Assembly: GCF_022835695.1 (NCBI RefSeq)
Contig: NZ_BQUV01000008.1
Location: forward strand, 1 to 64,000
From: Bradyrhizobium sp. Ce-3
GTDB taxonomy: Bacteria; Pseudomonadota; Alphaproteobacteria; Rhizobiales; Xanthobacteraceae
DNA: 64,000 bases
Direction: 5' to 3'
The notes below the pieces were generated by a model, which did not search any database, was not told the origin of the DNA, and was given only the letters and a program-made list of their open reading frames with translations. Of this stretch, positions 51,607 through 59,688 are shown one piece after another. A program made the translations under genes and the position numbers. The first letter of the stretch is position 1. The number at the start of each line of letters is the position of its first letter.

Positions 51607-53154
51607 TCAGCGCCCCTTCACGAAGCACATGCCCATGCGGGAGGTCTTGCCCGCGACCTGGCAAGCGAGGCCCTCGGCACAGGTCCAGCCGCGGAAGCTG
51701 CGGTCGGTCTCGGCCGGCTTGGCTCCCGGCAGGTAGCAATGCGCGCCCCAGCCGTCGCTGTATTCGGTGCCGGCGAGCTCGGCGCTGGCGCGCAGTTGCG
51801 GCCGGTTGGAGAAGCCGCGCGAGAAGTCCGGCGCCTCGCCGTCGCGGAAGCTTGCGAGAATATCGCGGCGCCGAGGTTGGTCGCCGAAGAAATGCGGCGA
51901 GGCCGGCACCACGGTGGAGTTCGACGGCCTTGCCGCCATCCAGTCGACGCCGGGAAAATGGAAGCCGCCGATGCCGCGGGTCTGGTGGCAACCGGCGCAG
52001 GTGACGTCGTTGAGCCGGCGTTCGAAGCCCGCCAGCGATTGGATGTTCTGCAGCTTCGTCCCGTCGGCCGCGGCCTTCTGCAAGGCGCCGACGACGTCCC
52101 CTTCCGAGAACACCGCGTTGCCGGCCGTCCCCTCGCCCTGCACCATTCCGAACTCGGGCTCAAGCTCGCTGACGTCAAAACCGGCCGGCGTCGGCGCGAC
52201 CGCACCGGTCGCAAGGAAGCGATCCGGGATCAGCACGGTGCCGCGATCGAGCTCGGCAAAATGCCCGGGATCGAGCAACCATGCCTTGAAGTCGCGCCGC
52301 AGTGCCTCGTCGGCGAGAATGCGGTCGCGATCGATCTGGTTCTCGAGCGGCGCCTCGGCAAATCGCTTCGCCGCACCGTCATAGTCGAACACTTTCAGCA
52401 GATAGTCGGTGCGGAAGTCGCGCACCGCGGATTTCGGCGCGTGCGCGATCTGCAGATTGGTTTCGATGCGATCGATATTGCGGGCATCGATCAGGTCGAG
52501 CGGGCCGTCCTTGCCGAATAGCTTCTCCATCGCAGGCTGAGCGCCACCGGTCGCCAGCCAGCGCCGCGCGATCTCGCGGCAGGAGAGCGATCCATCGTTG
52601 CCGCCCCCCTTCGCCTTCAGCACCAGGTTCAGCGTCATCGGCAGCCGTTGCGAGACCGCGTTCTCGCCGATCAGCGGCACGTCGGTGCGGGTCAGCCGAT
52701 AGATCAGCCGGATCTCGCCGCAGGCTTTCGGCGCCACATAGGCGCGGTCCATGCGGTTGACGATCCCGGCCAGCACGAAGCGAACATCAGGGGATTGAAG
52801 CAGCGTGCGGTCGAACAGCTGGAACGCAAAGCCGTCGCCGATGCCGATGCTCTCGTTCGGCAGGCTTGCCTGATGCTTTGCAACATAGCGATCGAACTCG
52901 CGATCGAGCGCCTCGCGCACCGGCACCATCGCCGGCAATCCGAACAGGTCGCGGTTGGACAGCAGCGTGTCGGCGGAGCGTTCCGGCGCTAGCATCCGGC
53001 CGAGACCGAGGCGGCCGTGATCGAGTTCGCGCAGGATCGCGGGATCGATCACTGCCGAGCCACGCTCCAGCGCTTGATCCTCCGCGGCGCGTGCAGGCAC
53101 GGCGCCACAGAGCAGAACTGAGACAACGAGAAGGCATTTCAGCGCGCGGCTCAT
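51607..53154 (-). CDS. Secreted c-type haem protein of unknown function, 515 aa
   Basis: A signal peptide (LLVVSVLLCGAVPARA) follows ATG 53154. About 370 residues without known motif precede a single haem c site in VTCAGCHQTRGIGG (about residue 385). The C-terminus is Cys-rich (AHCYLPGAK, WTCAEGLACQVAG, GMCFVKGR). The protein is longer than usual small cytochromes and has a large N-terminal domain, which could be a separate enzymatic or binding module (CGEIRLIYRLTRTDV). Domain function unknown; likely periplasmic. An in-frame start at 53178 lies ahead of the signal peptide and was rejected. Confidence 0.8.
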   Translation of the reverse strand: MSRALKCLLVVSVLLCGAVPARAAEDQALERGSAVIDPAILRELDHGRLGLGRMLAPERSADTLLSNRDLFGLPAMVPVREALDREFDRYVAKHQASLPNESIGIGDGFAFQLFDRTLLQSPDVRFVLAGIVNRMDRAYVAPKACGEIRLIYRLTRTDVPLIGENAVSQRLPMTLNLVLKAKGGGNDGSLSCREIARRWLATGGAQPAMEKLFGKDGPLDLIDARNIDRIETNLQIAHAPKSAVRDFRTDYLLKVFDYDGAAKRFAEAPLENQIDRDRILADEALRRDFKAWLLDPGHFAELDRGTVLIPDRFLATGAVAPTPAGFDVSELEPEFGMVQGEGTAGNAVFSEGDVVGALQKAAADGTKLQNIQSLAGFERRLNDVTCAGCHQTRGIGGFHFPGVDWMAARPSNSTVVPASPHFFGDQPRRRDILASFRDGEAPDFSRGFSNRPQLRASAELAGTEYSDGWGAHCYLPGAKPAETDRSFRGWTCAEGLACQVAGKTSRMGMCFVKGR

Positions 53155-53194
53155 GCCCCCACTAACACCGCGCGGCAAATCCTATTCAAGAAAA

Positions 53195-53224
53195 AAGGCG
53201 CTTCACATCGCGGTGAAGCGCCTT
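53195..53224 (-). terminator. Rho-independent terminator for the gene at 53246-54331
   Basis: A 12-base stem AAGGCGCTTCAC / GTGAAGCGCCTT with a six-base loop. On the minus strand it is followed by TTTTTT. It lies 21 bases past the stop codon. Confidence 0.93.
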
Positions 53225-53245
53225 GGTGTTGTCGTGTTTCGGCAA

Positions 53246-54331
53246 TCAACGCGAAACGATCAGGCCCTTGCTGGTGACGACCACCCAACGGCCGTCCTGC
53301 TTGCGGATAGCGTCGACGCGGCCGAGGCCGGGGACGGGATCGCCGGCATAGACCTCGTAGATGCCGCCACGGCCCTCGATCAGCGCGCCGCCATTGCCGA
53401 CGTCGCGCAGCGCCCAGCCGTCGACCACCGGCAGGCGGCCGACTTCGGGTTTGGGAGCGGCCGGCGCGGCCGCCGCCGTTGCCGGCGGGATCGAACCCGT
53501 GACCTCGCGGGCGGGCGTGACAGCGGCGACGGTCGTCTGCGGGGCGCGCAGCTTCTCGACGGTCTCGCTGAGCTTGCTGAGCTTGGCGATCGGCTCGGCC
53601 TGGGCCTTCTCGACCTTCTCGATCCGGTCGCTGGCCTTGCTGAACTGGGCCTGGCCGGCCTTGGCGGTCTGCTCGACGCTGGCCTTCAGCGCCGTGATCT
53701 CGGATTCGATCCTGGCGAGCGCGGCGTCGGCCGCCTCCTTGGCGGCGGCGTCCTTGGCAGCGTCGTTGGCAGCCACATCCCTGACGGAAGCAGCGGCGGG
53801 GGCGGCGAGATGGCCGAGCCCGGCGGTCGCGAGCGCGCCGCCGATGGCGCCCGCCACGGTCGCCAGCGCAATTACCGCGGCCATCGCACCGAACCGGCGG
53901 GTGCCGGCCGGCTTGCCTGCCGCCTTGGCGCCCTGATCGGCGCCCGGCCTGGAGGCGGTTGCGTCATGGTCCCAAGCCCGATCACCCGGCGCCATGATCA
54001 TCAGCTTGCCCGGGAAACGCGGCTCTTCACGCTTGCCGGTCTCGACCCGGGGCACTTCCATATTGGTCGGATCGATCTTGGGATCGATCTTGGGATCAAT
54101 CTTGGCGTCAATCCTGGCCTCGATCGCGGGATCGAGCCGGGACGGCTCAACCTTGGGGGCTTCGGCCTTCGGCGCGTCGATCTGGGGCGCGTCGGCCTTC
54201 GGCGACGTCTCTTCCTGATCGGGCGCCAGTCGCGGAGCCTCGACACCGGCCACGGCCATCGCGGGCTCGCTCTTCGCCGCCATTTCGGCGCCGGTTTGAC
54301 CGCTGACCGGCTCGCTCTGCTGCTCACTCAC
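53246..54331 (-). CDS. Single-span membrane protein with Pro/Ala/Asp-rich lead and coiled coil
   Basis: 361 aa from GTG 54331 with GGAG eight bases upstream. The cytoplasmic lead (about 1-150) contains short imperfect repeats of the kind APQIDAPKAEAPKVE and IDPKIDPKIDP. A membrane helix follows (GAMAAVIALATVAGAIGGAL, about residues 145-165). Then a predicted coiled coil (IESEITALKASVEQTAKAG, FSKASDRIEKVEKAQ), and a small C-terminal domain (DGWALRDVGNGGALI, VDAIRKQDGRWVVVTSKGLI) that resembles the end domain of some pilus or secretion-associated proteins. Function unknown. The terminator follows directly. Confidence 0.82.
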   Translation of the reverse strand: MSEQQSEPVSGQTGAEMAAKSEPAMAVAGVEAPRLAPDQEETSPKADAPQIDAPKAEAPKVEPSRLDPAIEARIDAKIDPKIDPKIDPTNMEVPRVETGKREEPRFPGKLMIMAPGDRAWDHDATASRPGADQGAKAAGKPAGTRRFGAMAAVIALATVAGAIGGALATAGLGHLAAPAAASVRDVAANDAAKDAAAKEAADAALARIESEITALKASVEQTAKAGQAQFSKASDRIEKVEKAQAEPIAKLSKLSETVEKLRAPQTTVAAVTPAREVTGSIPPATAAAAPAAPKPEVGRLPVVDGWALRDVGNGGALIEGRGGIYEVYAGDPVPGLGRVDAIRKQDGRWVVVTSKGLIVSR

Positions 54332-54541
54332 GTTCAAAGTCTCCAGACTGGGTTGACAATTCGGTAACTTTTATTGCTTGCGAAATGGTTACCCCGCTCC
54401 GCCATTACCTAAATTTTAGGGAGTTTTCCGGGCCGGATTTGGGCGATGCGGCGCTGCGGCAATCTGCATCAGCTCCGTTTGCGCGCGGCGCTTTCCCGAT
54501 TAACATACCGCTATCTTCCAGCCAGAAGGCAGGGGAGCACC
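54332..54541. promoter_or_regulatory. Divergent promoter region with AT-rich symmetric motifs
   Basis: About 210 bases between divergent genes. It contains GGTAAC and its complement GTTACC about 19 bases apart (54370-54395) and CCTAAA-T-TTTAGG (54408-54420). Either could be an operator or promoter element; neither is assigned. Confidence 0.4.
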
Positions 54542-54916
54542 ATGACGATCGAGAAATGCATCAATGAATTTGGTGTCGATGACGTCATTTTTGAGGAAGG
54601 CTCGACCGGCCGCGAGTTATTTGTCGTGCTCGACGGCAAGGTCGACATCGCCAAGATCGATGGCGGAAACAAGACGGTCATCGTCAGCCTCGGCAAGGGC
54701 GAGTTCTTCGGCGAGATGGCCGTGATCGACGGCTCGGCGCGCTCGGCGACCGCCATCGCCTCCGCGCCTGCGACGCGGGTGATGCGGATCAACCACGCCC
54801 GCTTCGTCTATCTGGTCAGCCAGCAGCCGGCGTTTGCGCTGATGGTGATGGACGCGCTCTCGAAACGCCTGCGCGCGTCCAACGCCGTCACTTACCGAGC
54901 GGCGGCTTCCCCATGA
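54542..54916 (+). CDS. Stand-alone cyclic-nucleotide-binding domain protein
   Basis: 124 aa from ATG 54542, with AGGGGAGC upstream. The whole protein is one CAP_ED domain: VIFEEGSTGRELFVVLDGKV, then FFGEMAVIDGSARSATAIAS, where the phosphate-binding cassette normally has GE and R; here GEMAVIDGSARSA fits well. There is no helix-turn-helix and no kinase domain. It may be a cAMP-sensing adapter. The ATGA overlap with the next gene shows it is translated together with an MBL hydrolase. Confidence 0.9.
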   Translation: MTIEKCINEFGVDDVIFEEGSTGRELFVVLDGKVDIAKIDGGNKTVIVSLGKGEFFGEMAVIDGSARSATAIASAPATRVMRINHARFVYLVSQQPAFALMVMDALSKRLRASNAVTYRAAASP

Positions 54917-55722
54917 GCGAGCGCAAGCCGAGCCCGTTCAAGACGCTGTTCGAGGCCGAGGTCGCGACCCTGATCGAGGCGGCCGACGATGTCTACCAGA
55001 TCCGCTTCAAGAACCGCGCGGCGAACGCCTATCTGGTGCGCGGCAGCAAGCGGACCATCATGATCGACGTCGGCCTGTCGACCAATTATCCGTCACTGGT
55101 CGCCTGCCTCGACCATCTCGGCGTGACGCCCGAGATGATCGACATGGTGGTGCTGAGCCACGAGCATCTCGATCATATCGGCGCGGCCTACCATTTCCAC
55201 GGCACGGCCTATATCGCCGCGCACCGGCTCGCCGCCAACAAGATCATGCTGCGCGACGACTTCTCGATGCTGCGCAAGATGTTCAACGAGCCGAACGTGC
55301 CGATCGACATCGACATCTGGCTCGAGGAAGGCAACCTGATCGACCTCGGCAATTTCCGCCTCAACGTGATGTACACGCCGGGCCATACCTCGGCCTGCAT
55401 CTCGCTGTTCGACCAGGACAAGGGCCTGTTGTTTGCCGCCGACACGCTGATGCCCGGCGGCGTGATGGGCGGCGTGTTCGGCTCCGGCTCGATCGCCGAT
55501 TACATCCAGTCGCTGGAACGGATCAAGGGGCTCAATTCGAAGATCCTGCTGTCGGGCCATGGCCGGCTGTCCGACACGCCGCAGGACGATGTGCGGATCG
55601 CATTGCAACGCTCGCATGCCCTGCTCGAAGACACCGCGCAATTGTTCGATGCGCTCGATGCGCGCTCCAATTTCGAGCCGATCATGCAGTCCGTGCGCGA
55701 CCTCAACAAGCTCGACGATTGA
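54913..55722 (+). CDS. MBL-fold metallo-hydrolase, overlaps the cNMP-binding gene
   Basis: 269 aa. The zinc motif is VLSHEHLDHIGAA; further ligands are in YTPGHTSACIS and LLFAADTLMP, with a final LSGHGRLSD. The N-terminus has NRAANAYLVRGSKRTIMID. No signal peptide. Its start overlaps the previous stop by four bases (ATGA), so it forms a two-gene unit with a cyclic-nucleotide-binding protein. A regulated cytosolic hydrolase is likely; the substrate is unknown. Confidence 0.9.
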   Translation: MSERKPSPFKTLFEAEVATLIEAADDVYQIRFKNRAANAYLVRGSKRTIMIDVGLSTNYPSLVACLDHLGVTPEMIDMVVLSHEHLDHIGAAYHFHGTAYIAAHRLAANKIMLRDDFSMLRKMFNEPNVPIDIDIWLEEGNLIDLGNFRLNVMYTPGHTSACISLFDQDKGLLFAADTLMPGGVMGGVFGSGSIADYIQSLERIKGLNSKILLSGHGRLSDTPQDDVRIALQRSHALLEDTAQLFDALDARSNFEPIMQSVRDLNKLDD

Positions 55723-55810
55723 TCATCGTTCGCCTTCAAATTTGACAAATCCGCGCGCGGCCTGTTCAACAGCGACAACAACAACGCTGAGGAAACAGGG
55801 AGCGAGGACC

Positions 55811-56425
55811 ATGAAGCTTTACGACTCGATCGGACCCAATCCGCGCATCGTGCGCATGTTCATGGCCGAGAAGGGTATCGAGATCCCCAAACAGACCGTC
55901 GACCTGCGCAAGGGCGAGAACCGCGAGGACGCGCATCTGAAGCGCAACCCGCACGGCCAGATGCCGGCGCTCGAGCTCGACTGCGGCAACTATCTCTCGG
56001 AGATCACCGCGATCTGCGAATATCTCGAGGAGAAGCACCCCTCGCCCGCGATGATCGGCGCCACGCCGGAAGAGCGCGCCGAATGCCGGATGTGGACCCG
56101 CCGCGTCGATCTCAACATCGCCGAGCCGCTCGCCAACGGCTACCGTTTCGGCGAGGCGCTGAAGTTCTTCGAGAAGCGTATTCCGGTCGCGCCCGAAGCC
56201 TCGCCGGGCCTGAAGATGATCGCCGCCAACCGCATCAAATGGCTCAACGATCAGATGGCTGACGGCCGCGACTATATCTGCGGCCAGCGCTTCACCCTCG
56301 CCGACATGCTGCTGTATTGCTGGCTCGATTTCGGCAACCAGGTCGGCCAGCCGCTGGACCAGTCGAACGGCAACGTCGTCGCCTGGTTCAACCGTGTCGC
56401 TGCGCGGCCGTCGGTGAAGGCGTAG
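55811..56425 (+). CDS. Glutathione S-transferase family protein
   Basis: 204 aa. The thioredoxin-like N-domain begins MKLYDSIGPNPRIVRMFMAE and has cis-Pro and the glutathione-site block GQMPALELDCGNYLSEITAI. The helical C-domain follows with FTLADMLLYCWLDFG. The catalytic residue is probably the early Ser or a Tyr (YDSIG). It probably adds glutathione to electrophiles or carries out a reduction. GGGAGCGAGGACC precedes ATG 55811. Single gene. Confidence 0.92.
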   Translation: MKLYDSIGPNPRIVRMFMAEKGIEIPKQTVDLRKGENREDAHLKRNPHGQMPALELDCGNYLSEITAICEYLEEKHPSPAMIGATPEERAECRMWTRRVDLNIAEPLANGYRFGEALKFFEKRIPVAPEASPGLKMIAANRIKWLNDQMADGRDYICGQRFTLADMLLYCWLDFGNQVGQPLDQSNGNVVAWFNRVAARPSVKA

Positions 56426-56429
56426 AGGT

Positions 56430-56600
56430 CTTCTTATCCTCCCCTGGAGGGGGAGGATCGGGTTCGCATGAAGCGCAGCGCAATGCGAACCGAGGTGGGG
56501 TGATCTCTCCACTCGGGCAGCGTTCACGCGGAGGGACCTTCACCCCACCTCGCCGCTCATTGCATTCGCGTCGATCCTCCCCCTCCAGGGGAGGATGAAG
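56430..56600. repeat. Long inverted repeat, CCCTGGAGGGGGAGG family copy 2
   Basis: ATCCTCCCCTGGAGGGGGAG at the left and its mirror TCCCCCTCCAGGGGAGGAT at the right, with GGGTTCGCATGAAGCGCAGC and GAGGTGGGGTGATC / CTTCACCCCACCTC in between. It is closely related to the element at 49614-49770. Confidence 0.87.
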
Positions 56601-56625
56601 AGCGCCGGGCGAAATCGTTGGCCGC

Positions 56626-57123
56626 TCAAATCACCACGGGCTTGTCCGGCAGCTCGTTCGGGCCGCCCTCTGCATGCGGAAAATATTTCGCCAGCTCCTG
56701 CGACACCGCCGCGATGCCCTTGATCACGCCCTGCTCGAACCGGCCCGCCCGGAAATCGGTTTCCATCGCGCGGCAGATCGCTTCCCAACCGGCGTAGCCG
56801 ACCTTGGCGTCGATGCCGCGGTCGGCGACGATCTCGACGTCGCGATCGGCGAGCAACAGATAGATCAGCACGCCGTTGTTGTGATGGGTGTCCCATATCC
56901 GCAAATGCGAGAACACGTCGAGCGCCCGCTCCCGCGCCGGCTGGTTGCGGAACAGCGGCACGCCGTCGAGCGCGCCCTCGACGACGAAGCGGATCTGGCC
57001 CGAATGGGTGGCTTCGCCGGCCTTGATCGCCTGTTCGATGGCGTCGAGCACCCGCGGCGGAAACTCGCGCCTCACACGCCAGCGGTGTTCGAGCAGATGC
57101 TTGCCGATGCGCTTGATGCTCAT
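56626..57123 (-). CDS. TPM-domain protein, 165 aa
   Basis: No signal peptide. Contains a TPM (TLP18.3/Psb32/MOLO-1) core: QAIKAGEATHSGQIRFVVEG, LRIWDTHHNNGVLIYLLLAD, DVEIVADRGIDAKVG and ICRAMETDFRAGRFEQGV. This core is a small repair or phosphatase-like fold seen in membrane quality control. It follows the ygcG-like gene with a gap of four bases, so the two are co-translated or at least co-transcribed. Confidence 0.87.
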   Translation of the reverse strand: MSIKRIGKHLLEHRWRVRREFPPRVLDAIEQAIKAGEATHSGQIRFVVEGALDGVPLFRNQPARERALDVFSHLRIWDTHHNNGVLIYLLLADRDVEIVADRGIDAKVGYAGWEAICRAMETDFRAGRFEQGVIKGIAAVSQELAKYFPHAEGGPNELPDKPVVI

Positions 57124-57127
57124 GTGC

Positions 57128-58027
57128 CTACCAGCTCCCCGAGGCGCCGCCGCCGCCGAAGCTGCCGCCTCCGCCGCTGAAGCCACCGCTATCGCCCGAG
57201 CTCGAGCCGCTGCTCCAGCCTCCACCCCCGCCGGACCATCCCCCGGAATAACCCCCGCCGCGCCGGTACGGTCCCGAGCCGGCCGCCGGACCGCCAAAAT
57301 TCAAGCCGCCGAAGATCAACGCCGCAACACCGGCAAACAACCCGACCACCAGCGCGGTGGCGAGCGAGCCGGCCAGCATCCAGGTGAAGACGCCGACGAT
57401 GCCGCCGGTCGCGGCCGAGCCCAACAACCGTCCCAGCAGGCCGCGCAGGAAGCCGGCCACGATGATGACGCCAAAGATCACCACCGGATTGGCGAAGTCG
57501 ACGAGATTGGGCGCCTGCCAATGCTCGGGCTCCGGCGCCGGCAGTTGCTCGCCATTGACCAGGCGGATCATCCGGTCGACGCCCGCCGAAATGCCGCCGG
57601 CGAAATCGCCGGCCTTGAATTTCGGCGTGATGTCCTCGTCGATGATGCGGTGGGTGACGACGTCGCTCAGCACACCTTCGAGGCCGTAACCGACCTCGAT
57701 GCGCAGATGCCGGTCGTTCTTGGCGACCACGAGCAGCGCACCGTCGTCGACCTTCTTGCGCCCGATCTTCCAGGCTTCGGCGACGCGGATCGAGAACTGC
57801 TCGATGGTTTCCTCACCGGTGGTCGGCACGATCAGGACCGCGATCTGGCTGCCCTTGCGGGTCTCCAGATCCTTCAGTCGGTCGGTCAGCGATGCGACAT
57901 CGCCAGCCGACAGCGTTCCGGTCTGGTCGACGACGCGGCCGGTAAGCTGAGGCACCGCGACCTCGGCCCACGCCGGGCACACGAAGCCCAGCAGGAAGGC
58001 GAGCAGGATGACGCGTGCGGCGGTCAT
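57128..58027 (-). CDS. YgcG family: secreted TPM domain with glycine-rich tail
   Basis: 299 aa. A signal peptide (LLAFLLGFVCPAWA) is followed by a TPM domain (VVDQTGTLSAGDVASLTDRL, DGALLVVAKNDRHLRIEVG). A membrane anchor of two helices follows (about 180-235), and the last 60 residues are Gly/Ser-rich (GGWSGGGGGWSSGSS). This is the usual YgcG layout. It lies 20 bases behind lemA and four bases ahead of a second TPM gene. LemA-YgcG-TPM clusters are a common envelope-linked group. Confidence 0.9.
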   Translation of the reverse strand: MTAARVILLAFLLGFVCPAWAEVAVPQLTGRVVDQTGTLSAGDVASLTDRLKDLETRKGSQIAVLIVPTTGEETIEQFSIRVAEAWKIGRKKVDDGALLVVAKNDRHLRIEVGYGLEGVLSDVVTHRIIDEDITPKFKAGDFAGGISAGVDRMIRLVNGEQLPAPEPEHWQAPNLVDFANPVVIFGVIIVAGFLRGLLGRLLGSAATGGIVGVFTWMLAGSLATALVVGLFAGVAALIFGGLNFGGPAAGSGPYRRGGGYSGGWSGGGGGWSSGSSSGDSGGFSGGGGSFGGGGASGSW

Positions 58028-58047
58028 CGCGACAGGCGCAGCCGGCG

Positions 58048-58668
58048 TTACTTCGACGGCGCGGGGGATGGCGACGGCGCCGGATTGAAATCGACCTTCG
58101 GCGCGGTCGAGATCTCCTTCTCGTTGTCGACCGTGAAGTTGGGCTTCTCCTTGTAGCCGAACATCATCGCGGTCAGATTGTTCGGGAATGTGCGGATGCC
58201 GACGTTATAGTCCTGCACCGACTTGATGTAGCGGTTGCGCGCCACCGTGATGCGGTTCTCGGTGCCCTCGAGCTGTGCCATCAGGTCGCGGAACAGGGCA
58301 TCCGATTTCAGCTGCGGGTAGTTTTCAGTGACGACCAGGAGTCGCGACAGCGCGCTGGTCAGTTCACCCTGCGCCTGTGTGAACTTCTGGAATGCGGCGG
58401 GATCGTTGAGCACCTCGGGCGTCGCCTGGATGCTGCCGACCTTGGCGCGCGCGTTGGTGACGCCGAGCAGCACGTCTTTTTCCTGCTGCGCAAAGCCCTT
58501 CACCGAGTTGACCAGGTTCGGCACCAGGTCGGCGCGCCGCTGGTACTGGTTCACCACCTCTGACCAGCTCGACTTGACCTGCTCGTCATTGGTCTGGATC
58601 GCGTTGTAGCCGCAGTTGGTCAGGCTCAAGGTCGCCAGCGCTGCCAGCACGGTCCAAAGCTTGCGCAT
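58048..58668 (-). CDS. lemA: LemA family protein
   Basis: 206 aa from ATG 58668. An N-terminal lipoprotein-like signal (LATLSLTNCGYN) leads into a LemA core with long helices: VVNQYQRRADLVPNLVNSVK, SALSRLLVVTENYPQLKSD and ENRITVARNRYIKSVQDYNV. It forms a helical coiled-coil bundle on the outside of the membrane. First gene of the lemA-ygcG-TPM set on the minus strand. Confidence 0.92.
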   Translation of the reverse strand: MRKLWTVLAALATLSLTNCGYNAIQTNDEQVKSSWSEVVNQYQRRADLVPNLVNSVKGFAQQEKDVLLGVTNARAKVGSIQATPEVLNDPAAFQKFTQAQGELTSALSRLLVVTENYPQLKSDALFRDLMAQLEGTENRITVARNRYIKSVQDYNVGIRTFPNNLTAMMFGYKEKPNFTVDNEKEISTAPKVDFNPAPSPSPAPSK

Positions 58669-58825
58669 GAAAATGGTCCTCCCGGTGGATTCTGCATCAC
58701 GGTAACAGATTTTCGCCTGATAATCCCGCGTGGCGGATTTCGCGGCCGCTTTTGCCGGCGATGGCCCTTGCCACTCCCTCCCCACGCCGTTCATCATGGC
58801 GGAAAAATTGATCGCGGGAGGATCC

Positions 58826-59680
58826 ATGGCGTCTGAACCATTCGAGACGATCGTTGTCGAGCGGCCCGATCCCGCGATTGCGCGGATCGTGATGAACCGC
58901 CCCGAGGCGCGCAATGCCCAGAACCTGCAAATGACCTACGACCTCAACGCCGCCTTCGACCAGGCGGTGCAGGACGACGCGATCAAGGTCATCATCCTCG
59001 CCGGCAACGGTCCGCATTTCTCGGCCGGCCACGATCTGCGGCCCGGCGCCAAGAACCAGGCCGGCGTCGATTTCCCGCCAGTCGGAAATTGGGGCGGCTT
59101 CGCCCAGCCCAACGCCCACGGCCGCTTCGCGCGCGAGCAGGAGATCTATCTGCAGATTACACGGCGCTGGCGCAATCTGGCAAAGCCCACGATCGCGGAG
59201 GTGCACGGCAAGTGCATCGCCGGCGGGCTGATGCTGGCCTGGGCCTGTGACCTGATCGTCGCGAGCAATGATGCCGAGTTCTGCGATCCCGTGGTGACGA
59301 TGGGCGTCTGCGGCGTCGAGTGGTTCGTGCATCCCTGGGAGCTCGGCGCGCGCAAGGCCAAGGAGATGCTGTTCACCGCAGACGTCTGGAGCGCCGACGA
59401 GGCGCATCGCCTCGGCATGGTCAATCATGTGGTGCCGCGCGGCGATCTCTCCTCCTTCACGCTGGCGCTGGCACGGCGCATCGCCGCCAAGCCCTCCTTT
59501 GCGCTGAAGCTGTCCAAGGAAGCAGTCAACCGCTCCGTCGACATCATGGGGCAGCCGGCCGCGATCGATCAGGCCTTTGCGCTGCATCAGCTCTGCCACG
59601 CCCATAATCTCCATGAATTCGGAATGGTGGTGGACCCCGCGGGTCTGCATCCCTCCGTCAAGAAAACCGCCAACGTGTAG
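58826..59680 (+). CDS. Enoyl-CoA hydratase/isomerase family protein
   Basis: 284 aa crotonase fold from ATG 58826, with GGGAGGATCC upstream. The oxyanion-hole segments are GPHFSAGHDLRPGAK and GKCIAGGLMLAWACDLIVA. The second catalytic region is DPVVTMGVCGVEWFVHPWEL, where the classical glutamate is not obvious. It may be a hydratase or another crotonase reaction. Next to a two-gene acyl-CoA dehydrogenase, eight bases ahead of it. Confidence 0.9.
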   Translation: MASEPFETIVVERPDPAIARIVMNRPEARNAQNLQMTYDLNAAFDQAVQDDAIKVIILAGNGPHFSAGHDLRPGAKNQAGVDFPPVGNWGGFAQPNAHGRFAREQEIYLQITRRWRNLAKPTIAEVHGKCIAGGLMLAWACDLIVASNDAEFCDPVVTMGVCGVEWFVHPWELGARKAKEMLFTADVWSADEAHRLGMVNHVVPRGDLSSFTLALARRIAAKPSFALKLSKEAVNRSVDIMGQPAAIDQAFALHQLCHAHNLHEFGMVVDPAGLHPSVKKTANV

Positions 59681-59688
59681 AAAGCCAG

